Positions 42,100 through 50,668 of a DNA stretch of 64,000 nucleotides are shown one piece after another. The translations under genes and the position numbers were made by a program. This DNA comes from Rhodoferax ferrireducens (GTDB lineage: Bacteria > Pseudomonadota > Gammaproteobacteria > Burkholderiales > Burkholderiaceae_C). Below the pieces are notes generated by a model, which was not told the DNA's origin, did no database searches, and was given only the letters and a program-made list of their open reading frames with translations. The stretch spans positions 1-64,000 of the forward strand of contig NZ_QEII01000265.1 of assembly GCF_003347515.1 (NCBI RefSeq), in the 5' to 3' direction. Each line of letters starts with the position of its first letter. The stretch's first letter is position 1.

Positions 42100-44832
42100 A
42101 TGACCGGCATCCAGCGCTTCACCTCTCGCCTGCATCACCTCGACAAGGAGTTCCTGGCCAAGCGCCTGGAGGGAGCCCGGTCGTACCGGCGCATCGCCGG
42201 TTACTTCCGAAGTTCCATCTTTGAGCTTGTGGGTGAGCAGATTGCCGACATCCCCGATGTTCGCATTGTTTGCAATAGTGAACTCGACATTGCCGATATC
42301 AAGGTCTCTCAGGCGGCCCGCGAAGCGGCCTTGAAAGAAGTTTGGAACAACACGTCACCGGCCACCGAGGCGCTGCTGTACCGGGACAAGTACCGACAGC
42401 TCTATGCCTTGCTCATTAAAGGCAACGTCAAGATACGGGTGGTTCCAAAAGATAAAGTCTTTCTGCATGGTAAGGCGGGCGTGATTGAGCTGGCCGACGG
42501 CTCGAAAACATCTTTTATGGGTTCCATCAACGAGTCCAAACGGGCTTTTGCCGTCAATTATGAAATTCTCTGGGAAGACCCATCGCCCGATGCGGTTGCC
42601 TGGGTGGACGCAGAGTTTGATGCGCTTTGGGCTGACAGCTACGACTTGCCCGATGCCATCATCGAAGAGGTGGAACGCATCGCAAATCGCCATGAGGTTC
42701 GTTTTGCAGACTTGAAACCAGATGAGGTGCCCGGAGCGGCGCTGGTTGAGAGCCCGCTGTACAGGGCCGGCGAGATGTTGCAGCCTTGGCAACGCTCATT
42801 CGTGTCCCTATTCATGCAGCACCGCGAGGTGTACGGCAAGGCACGGCTGCTCCTGGCCGACGAGGTGGGGGTCGGGAAAACGCTTTCCATGGCGGGCTCG
42901 GCCCTGGTGTCGGCATTGATGGGCGACGGCAAGGTTCTTATCCTTTGCCCGTCCACACTTACTTTTCAGTGGCAAACCGAACTCAGCGACCGACTTGGCA
43001 TCCCCAGCGCTGTCTGGCTGTCAAACAAGAAGTGCTGGCAGGACGAGCACGGCCACGTCATCAAAAACACCATGGGAGCAGCTGGCATTAAACGCTGTCC
43101 AAGCGCCATCGCCATCGTCTCCCAGGGACTTATCTTTCACAAGGCGGACGAGTGCGAGGAGCTTTTGGCTCTGCGGTTCGGCACCGTTATTGTGGACGAG
43201 GCCCACAAGGCACGAGTCAGCCGGGGCATCAACAAGAAGGACAACAAACCTAACAACTTGCTGACCTTCATGTACCGGATGGCTAAGAGGACCAAAAACA
43301 TGATTCTGGGCACGGCCACGCCGATTCAGACTGATGTCGCTGAGCTGTGGGACCTGCTCAATCTGCTGAATGAGGATGCCGGGTTTGTCATGGGACGGGA
43401 GTACTCCAGCAAATGGCGTAACTGCGATGAGGCCTTGCCTGTCATCAAGGGTAATGTCACATTTGATGACCCAGCCCTTGTGTGGGAGTACTTGAAGACC
43501 CCTTTGCCTCCAAGAACGGAGACCGACGAGCGCTTGGCCAGCCTGCGTCTGACTTTGGACGCAAGTGACACTATGCACCACAGCGATGTACCTTTTTCAG
43601 AGTTGGCCATTGGCGCGGTCATGGCCTTGGAAGAGATTGCTCAGGACAAGAATTTCTTTAAAAACAACAACCCAATATTGCGTCACACCATATTGCGCCG
43701 CCGTGATGTCCTGGAAGACATGGGTCTGTTGGAAAAAGTAGCTGTCGACGTACACCCCGACCCCAAGGCCCCGTGGGGCACCTATCCAGGGCTGGCCCTA
43801 GATGGACTGGGTTTGATGACAAATTTGCCGTTCAACCGTGCTTACGAAGCGGCCGAAGAGTTCACCAAGCTTCTCGGGCTGCGGACCAAGGCGGCTGGGT
43901 TCATCAAAAACATGTTGCTACAGCGTATCTGCTCCAGCTTCGCAGCGGGTATGTCGACAGCGCAGATGATGTTGGACAAGCGGCCCATTGAAGACGAAGA
44001 CGACCTCGAGGGCCTGGAAAATGCTTTGGATGGCTTAAGTGAGCCAGAGGCTGCTTGCCTTCAAACAATCGTCGCCGAACTCAGTCGGCCAGAGGCAAGG
44101 GACCCCAAGCTCGGCGCAGTGAACTACTTTCTTGATGAGTACAGAACCGGGATGGCACCTGCGGCAAAAACATGGGCAGAGCACGGCTGTATCGTTTTCA
44201 GCCAGTATTACGACACCGCCAAGTGGGTTGCGTCTGAAATTGCGAAAGCCCATCCAGAGAAGGTTGTCGCCGTCTATGCCGGTGCCGGCAAGAGTGGATT
44301 GTTCCGCGGTACTGAGTTTTCAACTGTACAGCGTGAGTACATCAAGGATGCCGTCAAGCGTCACGAAATCAAGTTGGTCGTGGCCACTGATGCAGCGTGT
44401 GAAGGTTTGAACTTGCAGGCTTTGGGCACTCTTATCAACGTAGACTTGCCCTGGAACCCAAGCAAGCTGGAGCAGAGGCTGGGACGCATCAAACGCTTTG
44501 GCCAGGCACGGCGCACGGTGGACATGCTAAATCTGGTCTATGCGAAGACCCGGGATGAAAAAGTCTACAGCGTACTTTCGCGTCGGCTCAAGGATAAATT
44601 TGACATCTTTGGTTCACTGCCAGACACGATTGACGACGAGTGGATTGATGACGTTGAGGAGCTCGGCGGTGAGCTCGATAGGTACATTGAAAAGCGCGCC
44701 GCTGCAAAAAGTGCGTTTGAAATCAGGTACCAGTCCAGCGATAGTATTAGCCCGGACAAAGAACGCTGGGAATTGTGCTCAAAGGTGCTTGCTAAGACAG
44801 AGCTTTTGGAGCGGCTTAGCGAGGGGTGGTAA
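42100..44832 (+). CDS. PLD-SNF2 helicase of the Hma-like operon
   Basis: A 910-residue protein. The N-terminal 200 residues carry a phospholipase-D-like fold with FLHGKAGVIE (His-x-Lys) and GSINESKRAFAVNYE. The SF2/SNF2 helicase follows: ADEVGVGKT (Walker A), VIVDEAHKARV (DEAH box), GTATPIQTDV (motif III), and the C-terminal lobe VVATDAACEGLNLQ, NVDLPWNPSKLEQRLGRIKRFGQ (motifs V and VI). Related fusions occur in DISARM (DrmD-type) and other restriction-like systems. It would translocate on foreign DNA and, if the PLD site is active, cut it; only one HxK is visible. Confidence 0.9.
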   Translation: MTGIQRFTSRLHHLDKEFLAKRLEGARSYRRIAGYFRSSIFELVGEQIADIPDVRIVCNSELDIADIKVSQAAREAALKEVWNNTSPATEALLYRDKYRQLYALLIKGNVKIRVVPKDKVFLHGKAGVIELADGSKTSFMGSINESKRAFAVNYEILWEDPSPDAVAWVDAEFDALWADSYDLPDAIIEEVERIANRHEVRFADLKPDEVPGAALVESPLYRAGEMLQPWQRSFVSLFMQHREVYGKARLLLADEVGVGKTLSMAGSALVSALMGDGKVLILCPSTLTFQWQTELSDRLGIPSAVWLSNKKCWQDEHGHVIKNTMGAAGIKRCPSAIAIVSQGLIFHKADECEELLALRFGTVIVDEAHKARVSRGINKKDNKPNNLLTFMYRMAKRTKNMILGTATPIQTDVAELWDLLNLLNEDAGFVMGREYSSKWRNCDEALPVIKGNVTFDDPALVWEYLKTPLPPRTETDERLASLRLTLDASDTMHHSDVPFSELAIGAVMALEEIAQDKNFFKNNNPILRHTILRRRDVLEDMGLLEKVAVDVHPDPKAPWGTYPGLALDGLGLMTNLPFNRAYEAAEEFTKLLGLRTKAAGFIKNMLLQRICSSFAAGMSTAQMMLDKRPIEDEDDLEGLENALDGLSEPEAACLQTIVAELSRPEARDPKLGAVNYFLDEYRTGMAPAAKTWAEHGCIVFSQYYDTAKWVASEIAKAHPEKVVAVYAGAGKSGLFRGTEFSTVQREYIKDAVKRHEIKLVVATDAACEGLNLQALGTLINVDLPWNPSKLEQRLGRIKRFGQARRTVDMLNLVYAKTRDEKVYSVLSRRLKDKFDIFGSLPDTIDDEWIDDVEELGGELDRYIEKRAAAKSAFEIRYQSSDSISPDKERWELCSKVLAKTELLERLSEGW

Positions 44833-45315
44833 TGGGCAAGTACAGAAGACCATTTTGCCCTCCATGTTTGCCATTTGTATGCTTTCAATACAGTTGGTCG
44901 CAGACATCGTTGCCGTGTACGTGAAGTCTGGAAAACTGGGGAAGGCGCAGATGGGTTGGTTTCCTTCAAGCACACGGTCCTTCATGTTGTACGTGACTTT
45001 GTTGTATGGGTTGGCGAGTGGTACGTTGTCCGAAGGATAGATTTCAAATGACGAGGAAAATTCTAGTCGCCTTGACGGTAACGATAGTCTAGCGCGATAA
45101 AAAAGCCCTTAGCAAGTTATCTGTAATTCTTGGGTGAAGCGGCCCTTGCCTCATATTCCTAACCGGCCACGTTAATTGTGACCAACTAGCTTTGAGAGTT
45201 ATATGCCAATGAACTATCGAAGACGGAATGAAAATCTCGTAGCACCGAGGCCGTGGGCAAATATTTGGCATTTTTTTTAAGTGCACAATGCAACGAATAA
45301 AAAAAGGGAGATAGT
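44833..45315. other. Intergenic region between Hma-like and dynamin/Hsp70 operons
   Basis: About 480 bp without a supported gene; AT content rises toward 45280. The long gap, unlike the tight spacing inside each operon, argues that the downstream four-gene operon has its own promoter here. No clear terminator hairpin was found after the helicase gene. Confidence 0.45.
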
Positions 45316-48240
45316 GTGAAAAAACCAAAACAGCTTAGAGATGACATCCGTGCACTTACAAGACATCTGACTCAAGTCAGGGAGGTGCTTCTAAAGCGCT
45401 CTGATGTCGAGATTGCCCAAATTGGCAAGGAATGCAAGAGAACGGCTGACTCAATTGGAGAACTCCTGAAAACACAGGAGCTTCCTAACGATTACAAGGT
45501 CGCAGTGGTCGGTCGGTTCAAGACCGGAAAGTCTTCATTTGTGAATGAGCTACTTGGTGCCAAGCTGGCCAACGAAGACACAAATCCCGAGACTGCAGCA
45601 ATTACTACTTTCAAGCACGGCTCCAAAGTTGTTGCGACGGTCAGCTTTGCCGCCCGGGAGGAATGGACGAAGCTCACGAGGCTCTACGCTGAAGACCCCA
45701 AGCACGTTGATGCCCACCGGGTGAAGATGTGGGAGAGCTTTGGAAGGTCGAAAAAGTCCAAGGACGGAACAGTAGAGGAGGCTGTCGACCTTAAGTCCCT
45801 TGAGCTTAAGTACTTAAAGTCCGGCGGCTACAAGCTTGAAATCGAGTTGGCAACAGATGGGACAAAGAAGTCCGAGACCGAGTTCCGACGCAAGCTCAAA
45901 GAATTCACGTCTGGAGCAAAGCCCCTCCACTGTCTTGTTCAGGCCATTGAAATTACATCGCCCGCAGCCATCCTCGATGAGGGTGTGCTGCTCATTGATA
46001 CCCCGGGCTTGGACGACACGGAGCGCTTCCGGGTTAGTCTGACCGAAAAGACGGTCGAGGACGTGGATGCAGTTCTCTTCCTTACACAGTCGGGTGAGGC
46101 GTACGGGCAGTCAGAGAAGGACTTCCTGCTTTCACTCTTGCGAAAAGGAACAGTTAAACAGTTGATTGTTGTCATCACGCAGGTTGACTTGACCTACGGG
46201 AAGCACGTTCGCACTGCTGAAGACAACGACGAAGACCCGGAGACACTGGCCAAGCGGATTGAGCGTGAGCGAGTGCGCATTTCCAGGGAAGTCGCCGCAA
46301 CCTTAAATGACCTCAGCCAGGACGACTCTCCCGCAATGAGGCGGTACAGGGAGCAGCTTGGCAATGTGGAGATTGCTTTCACGTCTGCCGTATTGCATAG
46401 AGATTGGAAGGCGAACAAGCCTGTGCCGTATTCAATTGACGCCGGTGACCCCGGCGGTGTTGAAAAGCTCAAAACCCAATTGTTGCGCCTGCTGTCCACC
46501 GAGTCCCGCCTGGCGCTCACTGCTCAAAACATATCCATTGGCGCCAGAAGCAACTTGCTTGACTTGCAGTCTGTGCTTCAGACCAAGTTGATTGCAATCC
46601 GGGACATAAAGGACAAGGAGGTGGCCGAGCAGAAGCTAAGCACATTTCGTAATGAATTTGGAGAGGCTAGCGTACGGTTTGAGGGCTCCGTCAAACAGCA
46701 AGTGACGCTTCTGCGAGACCGTTTGCAGCAAAGACGTGCACAACACGGGACTTTAATTGAAAACATCGCTTTGCTTGCGGAGCAGCAGATTGGTTACTTT
46801 GAGCTGAATGACGTTGGTCGACATTGGCGTTCACGTCGGTCCGGTTACTGGGGGTACATGCATGACTTCCAGAACAAGGTCGCCAACAGGATATTTCCCA
46901 AGGTGCAGCAGATGCTGGGCGAGTACACGGAGTCCTTCGCAGATTTCACAAAAAGCTTTGAGGTGCACCTCAATACCCTTTCCAAGGAAGGCGCTCAGAT
47001 TTCTGAATCCCTCCAAATTGGGGCCTCGCTACCCTTTGACGTTACGGCCAAGCTTCATGAATCCTTAGAACGTTCTCTGCAAAGCGCGCAAGAGTTGATT
47101 TCGGCCGAGGAACTTCGAGTGAGCGCGTTGCTTGAGGAGTTCGTTACTGATGAAGTCTCTGAACGCATTGATGAGCGGCGCAAGAAGGTGGCCGACATAT
47201 GGGGGACGGGAACAACCAAGTCGCAGGAATCGGAGGTTCGTGAGTTCTATCGCGAGGTTAAAGCGCTACTTACAAAAGCCTTGGAGCAACATTTGCGTGA
47301 CCGGGCTGCGGACTTTAGTGGCTTCCTCGTAATCGAAGCTGAGGGCGCGCCGAGAGATGCATTAGACGAGGTACAGATATTGCTGGAGCAGGCTACAGAC
47401 AACATTCGAGCGGCCGCTACTGCGTTGATAGCGGGTCAAAAAGAGGCCGCTCAGGCTTTGGTGGCTGCCATCGTGGGCGACTTCAAGGACGTTTTGGTCC
47501 AGGCGGAGGAACTCCTGCAGGTGGAATCCATCGTAGTTGACGAGTCCATGAAACTTGGGGCACTTGACTTGGTGTCAGAGCAAGAACCGCAGTCTCAGAC
47601 AAGCCAAAATATTGAGACGTCAAAGGATGCCGATTCAAAGGTGTCCGCCCATGAGCTTGCATTGCCAGTTGCTCAACGCGAATTTGCGCAACTAGACCAA
47701 TCTGTCGACGATGAAAATTGGTTTGAGCGAGTCCAAAGTGAAGCCACGGCAACGGTAAACCGAATTCGCTTGACTGATGGTACAACGGGCTGGCCATACG
47801 AAAAGATATTCCATGAAAAGTGGATTAAGGGTGCGCTCAGACTCCGCTTAATCGACCCGTTTCTTGCCCTGCCTCATCAGATAAGAAATCTGAAAGAGTT
47901 CCTGCTTCACATCGCAGAGGTTTGCAGACCAAAGCAAATAGAGGTCGTAACCGGCTTTAGTCCTGCGGACTTGACGTCTAACCAGGACCGAGCAATTGAC
48001 GCCTATGCAAAGGACCTATTTCAGAGCTATGGTGTTTCACTCTCGGTCTCTCGCACTGAAGGGCTCCATGACCGCTATTTGATTTTGGGCAATGGGGTTG
48101 TCTTCAAGCTCGGACGCGGTCTGGACATCTACAAGCCTGCCACAGGATTGGCGGCGCACCGCCCAGCCAATCGTCGTGTCCGAGAAACTGGAATCGACGT
48201 CTTCGCGGTTCCAACGAGTCCACTAGTATCCCAAAAATAA
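45316..48240 (+). CDS. Dynamin-like GTPase fused to C-terminal MIT_C (PLD-like) domain
   Basis: A 974-residue protein, GTG start with AGGGAGA upstream. A helical neck (1-55) precedes a large GTPase domain: G1 GRFKTGKSS (66-74), G2 candidate around TAAITTF, G3 DTPGLDD (228-234), G4 TQVD (288-291). This is the bacterial dynamin-like pattern. Long helical stalk regions span about 400-800. The last 130 residues read LHDRYLILGNGVVFKLGRGLDIYKP (His918-Asp-Arg, Gly933-Arg-Gly-Leu-Asp937), matching the MIT_C domain, a PLD-fold module known from human MITD1 that binds phosphoinositide membranes. Expected to act on membranes in a GTP-dependent way, activated by its operon partners. Confidence 0.88.
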   Translation: MKKPKQLRDDIRALTRHLTQVREVLLKRSDVEIAQIGKECKRTADSIGELLKTQELPNDYKVAVVGRFKTGKSSFVNELLGAKLANEDTNPETAAITTFKHGSKVVATVSFAAREEWTKLTRLYAEDPKHVDAHRVKMWESFGRSKKSKDGTVEEAVDLKSLELKYLKSGGYKLEIELATDGTKKSETEFRRKLKEFTSGAKPLHCLVQAIEITSPAAILDEGVLLIDTPGLDDTERFRVSLTEKTVEDVDAVLFLTQSGEAYGQSEKDFLLSLLRKGTVKQLIVVITQVDLTYGKHVRTAEDNDEDPETLAKRIERERVRISREVAATLNDLSQDDSPAMRRYREQLGNVEIAFTSAVLHRDWKANKPVPYSIDAGDPGGVEKLKTQLLRLLSTESRLALTAQNISIGARSNLLDLQSVLQTKLIAIRDIKDKEVAEQKLSTFRNEFGEASVRFEGSVKQQVTLLRDRLQQRRAQHGTLIENIALLAEQQIGYFELNDVGRHWRSRRSGYWGYMHDFQNKVANRIFPKVQQMLGEYTESFADFTKSFEVHLNTLSKEGAQISESLQIGASLPFDVTAKLHESLERSLQSAQELISAEELRVSALLEEFVTDEVSERIDERRKKVADIWGTGTTKSQESEVREFYREVKALLTKALEQHLRDRAADFSGFLVIEAEGAPRDALDEVQILLEQATDNIRAAATALIAGQKEAAQALVAAIVGDFKDVLVQAEELLQVESIVVDESMKLGALDLVSEQEPQSQTSQNIETSKDADSKVSAHELALPVAQREFAQLDQSVDDENWFERVQSEATATVNRIRLTDGTTGWPYEKIFHEKWIKGALRLRLIDPFLALPHQIRNLKEFLLHIAEVCRPKQIEVVTGFSPADLTSNQDRAIDAYAKDLFQSYGVSLSVSRTEGLHDRYLILGNGVVFKLGRGLDIYKPATGLAAHRPANRRVRETGIDVFAVPTSPLVSQK

Positions 48241-48262
48241 AGCCGCAGAGCAAGGAGGTTGT

Positions 48263-49372
48263 ATGGGATTTTGGCATACAGGATACATGGAGTTTCATGA
48301 GCCAGCTGGGACGGATTGGGTCTACGTGCCCACTCCAGTTCGGTTTTCATGTCAGTTGTGCAATGAGAGCTTTTCCTCCATGGATGACCTGCGTCGTCAT
48401 CGGTTTGAGAACCACAAGTTCTCGCGCCCACTGATGTTTGTTCGAGGGATTGAACTCGGTGCAACGCCACTCCAGGTGACGCGACCGTTGTTACTCGCAG
48501 ACGTTCAGACTGACAGGGTGACTTCTGCCTTGGTAAATGGTGAAGTTACGCCACTCTCCAAGTTGCCACGAATCTTGTCCGACACTACTAACGACCGGGT
48601 CACGGTCGTATTGGAAAATGAAGGCGCGAGTTCCACATTCGAGCTGCTTGTCCGAATCGCTAAGGATGAGCACCTTGCAGGAGTAGAGACCGCCTTTCTC
48701 AAGATGGCCAAGTCCCGCTCCCTAACCATACGGTCAATAGAAGGATTCATTGCTGACTGCAAACCATTCGAAACTGCTAGCCTGTACTGCGACGGTCTAT
48801 GCCACTACCTCTATGGTGTGCTGGCGAAGGAGCGTGCGCCAGATTCTGCCTTGGGCTTCGATGAGTATCCGACTCGTTTTACCCGTGCGGTTGACGAATT
48901 GCAGACGTATGAGCGCTCCCTTGCCCAAATTGTTCGGGCGCTTGTTGCCTTCAATTTCAATCACTTTGAAGACTCTCATAACCAAGCTCCGGTTGGACGG
49001 CTGCAGCATGCGGCGGTGCTTTTTTCTGGGCTCCTTGAGGGGTTTCCTTGGCAGCATGAATTTGAACGCAAAGAGTCTGAGAGCAATGCATTGGTGGACC
49101 TGCTTACCGACCACGAGACACTGCGAATTCTCAGATGGACGGAGCTTGGTGCCAAGGAACTGGTCAACTGCATTGATGACTTGCAAGGCCAGTTGAAGAG
49201 AGACATCCCCGGTTACGACAAATTCAAAATACAGATGCTCGTGGCGGAGGCCCTGGCTTTCAAGGGAGATGCAGTTGCTGCAAGACGGGCCGCGCGAGAA
49301 TTCATGAGCAACCAGCGAACACAAGCGTGGGCAGAGGCGCTGGTAGCAAGGCTATCCCAGATGGAACATTAG
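48263..49372 (+). CDS. Bacterial C2H2 zinc-finger protein of the GTPase/Hsp70 operon
   Basis: This 369-residue protein has a classical C2H2 finger near the N-terminus: Cys30-x2-Cys33-x12-His46-x4-His51 in FSCQLCNESFSSMDDLRRHRFENH, a type more common in eukaryotes. The rest (60-369) is unrecognised: a strand-rich part to about 130, then helical repeats that could be TPR-like (VAEALAFKGDAVAARRAAREF at the end). AAGGAGG five bases before the ATG gives strong translation. Only 22 bp separate it from the GTPase gene. It could be a DNA, RNA or protein recognition subunit. Confidence 0.82.
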   Translation: MGFWHTGYMEFHEPAGTDWVYVPTPVRFSCQLCNESFSSMDDLRRHRFENHKFSRPLMFVRGIELGATPLQVTRPLLLADVQTDRVTSALVNGEVTPLSKLPRILSDTTNDRVTVVLENEGASSTFELLVRIAKDEHLAGVETAFLKMAKSRSLTIRSIEGFIADCKPFETASLYCDGLCHYLYGVLAKERAPDSALGFDEYPTRFTRAVDELQTYERSLAQIVRALVAFNFNHFEDSHNQAPVGRLQHAAVLFSGLLEGFPWQHEFERKESESNALVDLLTDHETLRILRWTELGAKELVNCIDDLQGQLKRDIPGYDKFKIQMLVAEALAFKGDAVAARRAAREFMSNQRTQAWAEALVARLSQMEH

Positions 49373-49374
49373 AG

Positions 49375-50664
49375 ATGAACCACGAAAAGAAAATTCCTGT
49401 CACCTACAAGTCCAGTGGCAAACAGCGGTTCATAGAGCCAATACGCCAACAGACTCCGAGAGAAGCCAACACTTCAGTCGACTCCACAGCTCCTTCCCAC
49501 GTAACGTTTGAGCCTCAGAGCAATCTTCAGGACCCACAGACGTGGCCTGAAGCAAAGGAGGCGAATAAAAGCGGACTTTCAAGCAATGGCGAGTCAGGGA
49601 CTAAAACTAAGACCAAGAGCAAGCAAGAAATAACCAAGCTTGAGCATTTTATTGCATATGCCTATGGGCGAAAGGGACAGCCACTCTCAGTCAAATCAAA
49701 GGTTTTACAGGACATCTCTCCGAATACCCAAATTCCGGTAGAAAGCTTGGCCGCATTGCAAAAACTCGCAATTGCGGACAAGCAGTTTTGCGTCCCGCGT
49801 CAAATTCTGCTTGCCACTCGGGAAATAGACGGCTACCCGGCAATCAAGGAAGCTCTCAGAAGCTTTGTTCAGACTGCCATGCTCTGGCAACCAATTTTCA
49901 GGAACCCTAAGGTTGCTGCAGCTATTCGAAATCTCCCTGAGGCGCCGGAGCCTCATGCCGCACTGAAGTTGGTGATGGCCGAAGTCGTAGAGAAGGAAGA
50001 ACTCGACGAAAAGGATGCGGAAGAGAGAGACGGAGAGAAGGTTGCTGGGAAGTCCGTGGACCCGGACGAACTTAGGGTGAACGCGGCGAACTGCTTGGCG
50101 GTTTGGTTCGCGGTTACCAGGCATTTATCGCTTGAAGATGTTACGGAGGCTCTGAACGATGCAGTTTGGGCTCCAGCCGGACGCGTTGCAGACCCTGAAA
50201 TCGCCAAGCTGCGTGCCTTGACTGGCATCGAAAAGGCCGAGAGTGTGGGGTTGGCATGCGAGTTGTACAAGCGAAGAGCAGTAGCTCATGCTGCCGACGC
50301 AGTTCGAGCAAGCGCTGAAGTTAGTGGGCTCCGCGCATCGCTCGCCGAGGCGCAGCTGCAGCTAGAGCTAACAAACACTGCGCTTTACGAAATCAAGATT
50401 GCGCTTGAGAAGCTCCAAAGGGAAACTGCCGAAGATAAAGCAGCCTTGCACCAATCCACCGAAACTCAGGCTGCGCATCTAAGGGATGACCTTGAACAGC
50501 TTAGGAGTCGGGTTCTTCGGCGGTTGGTTACGGACGTGGATATGCTGGGCGTCGGTCTTTCTGCGATACAGAGCCCGGAGCCGAGGATTCACGTCATCCG
50601 CGACAGGGTCGAAAGAGTCATTGACGCGCTTCAGACAGAAATAAGTAAGCTCAGGGAGGAATAG
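49375..50664 (+). CDS. Coiled-coil protein of the GTPase/Hsp70 operon
   Basis: A 429-residue protein starting 2 bp after the zinc-finger gene stop. Residues 1-85 are disordered (Ser/Thr/Lys-rich), 86-200 helical, and about 275-370 a coiled coil (VSGLRASLAEAQLQLELTNTALYEIKIALEKLQRETAEDKAALHQ). The N-terminal part reads KLEHFIAYAYGRKGQPLSVKSKV, a possible small binding domain. Nucleotide-exchange or co-chaperone function for the adjacent Hsp70 is conceivable (GrpE-like long coil) but not shown by any motif. No family recognised. Confidence 0.75.
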   Translation: MNHEKKIPVTYKSSGKQRFIEPIRQQTPREANTSVDSTAPSHVTFEPQSNLQDPQTWPEAKEANKSGLSSNGESGTKTKTKSKQEITKLEHFIAYAYGRKGQPLSVKSKVLQDISPNTQIPVESLAALQKLAIADKQFCVPRQILLATREIDGYPAIKEALRSFVQTAMLWQPIFRNPKVAAAIRNLPEAPEPHAALKLVMAEVVEKEELDEKDAEERDGEKVAGKSVDPDELRVNAANCLAVWFAVTRHLSLEDVTEALNDAVWAPAGRVADPEIAKLRALTGIEKAESVGLACELYKRRAVAHAADAVRASAEVSGLRASLAEAQLQLELTNTALYEIKIALEKLQRETAEDKAALHQSTETQAAHLRDDLEQLRSRVLRRLVTDVDMLGVGLSAIQSPEPRIHVIRDRVERVIDALQTEISKLREE

Positions 50665-50668
50665 ATAT

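Noticed and set aside
44540..45040. Open frame overlapping the helicase 3' end
   Set aside because: Mostly a frame shadow of the helicase gene; the tail beyond 44832 has no motif.
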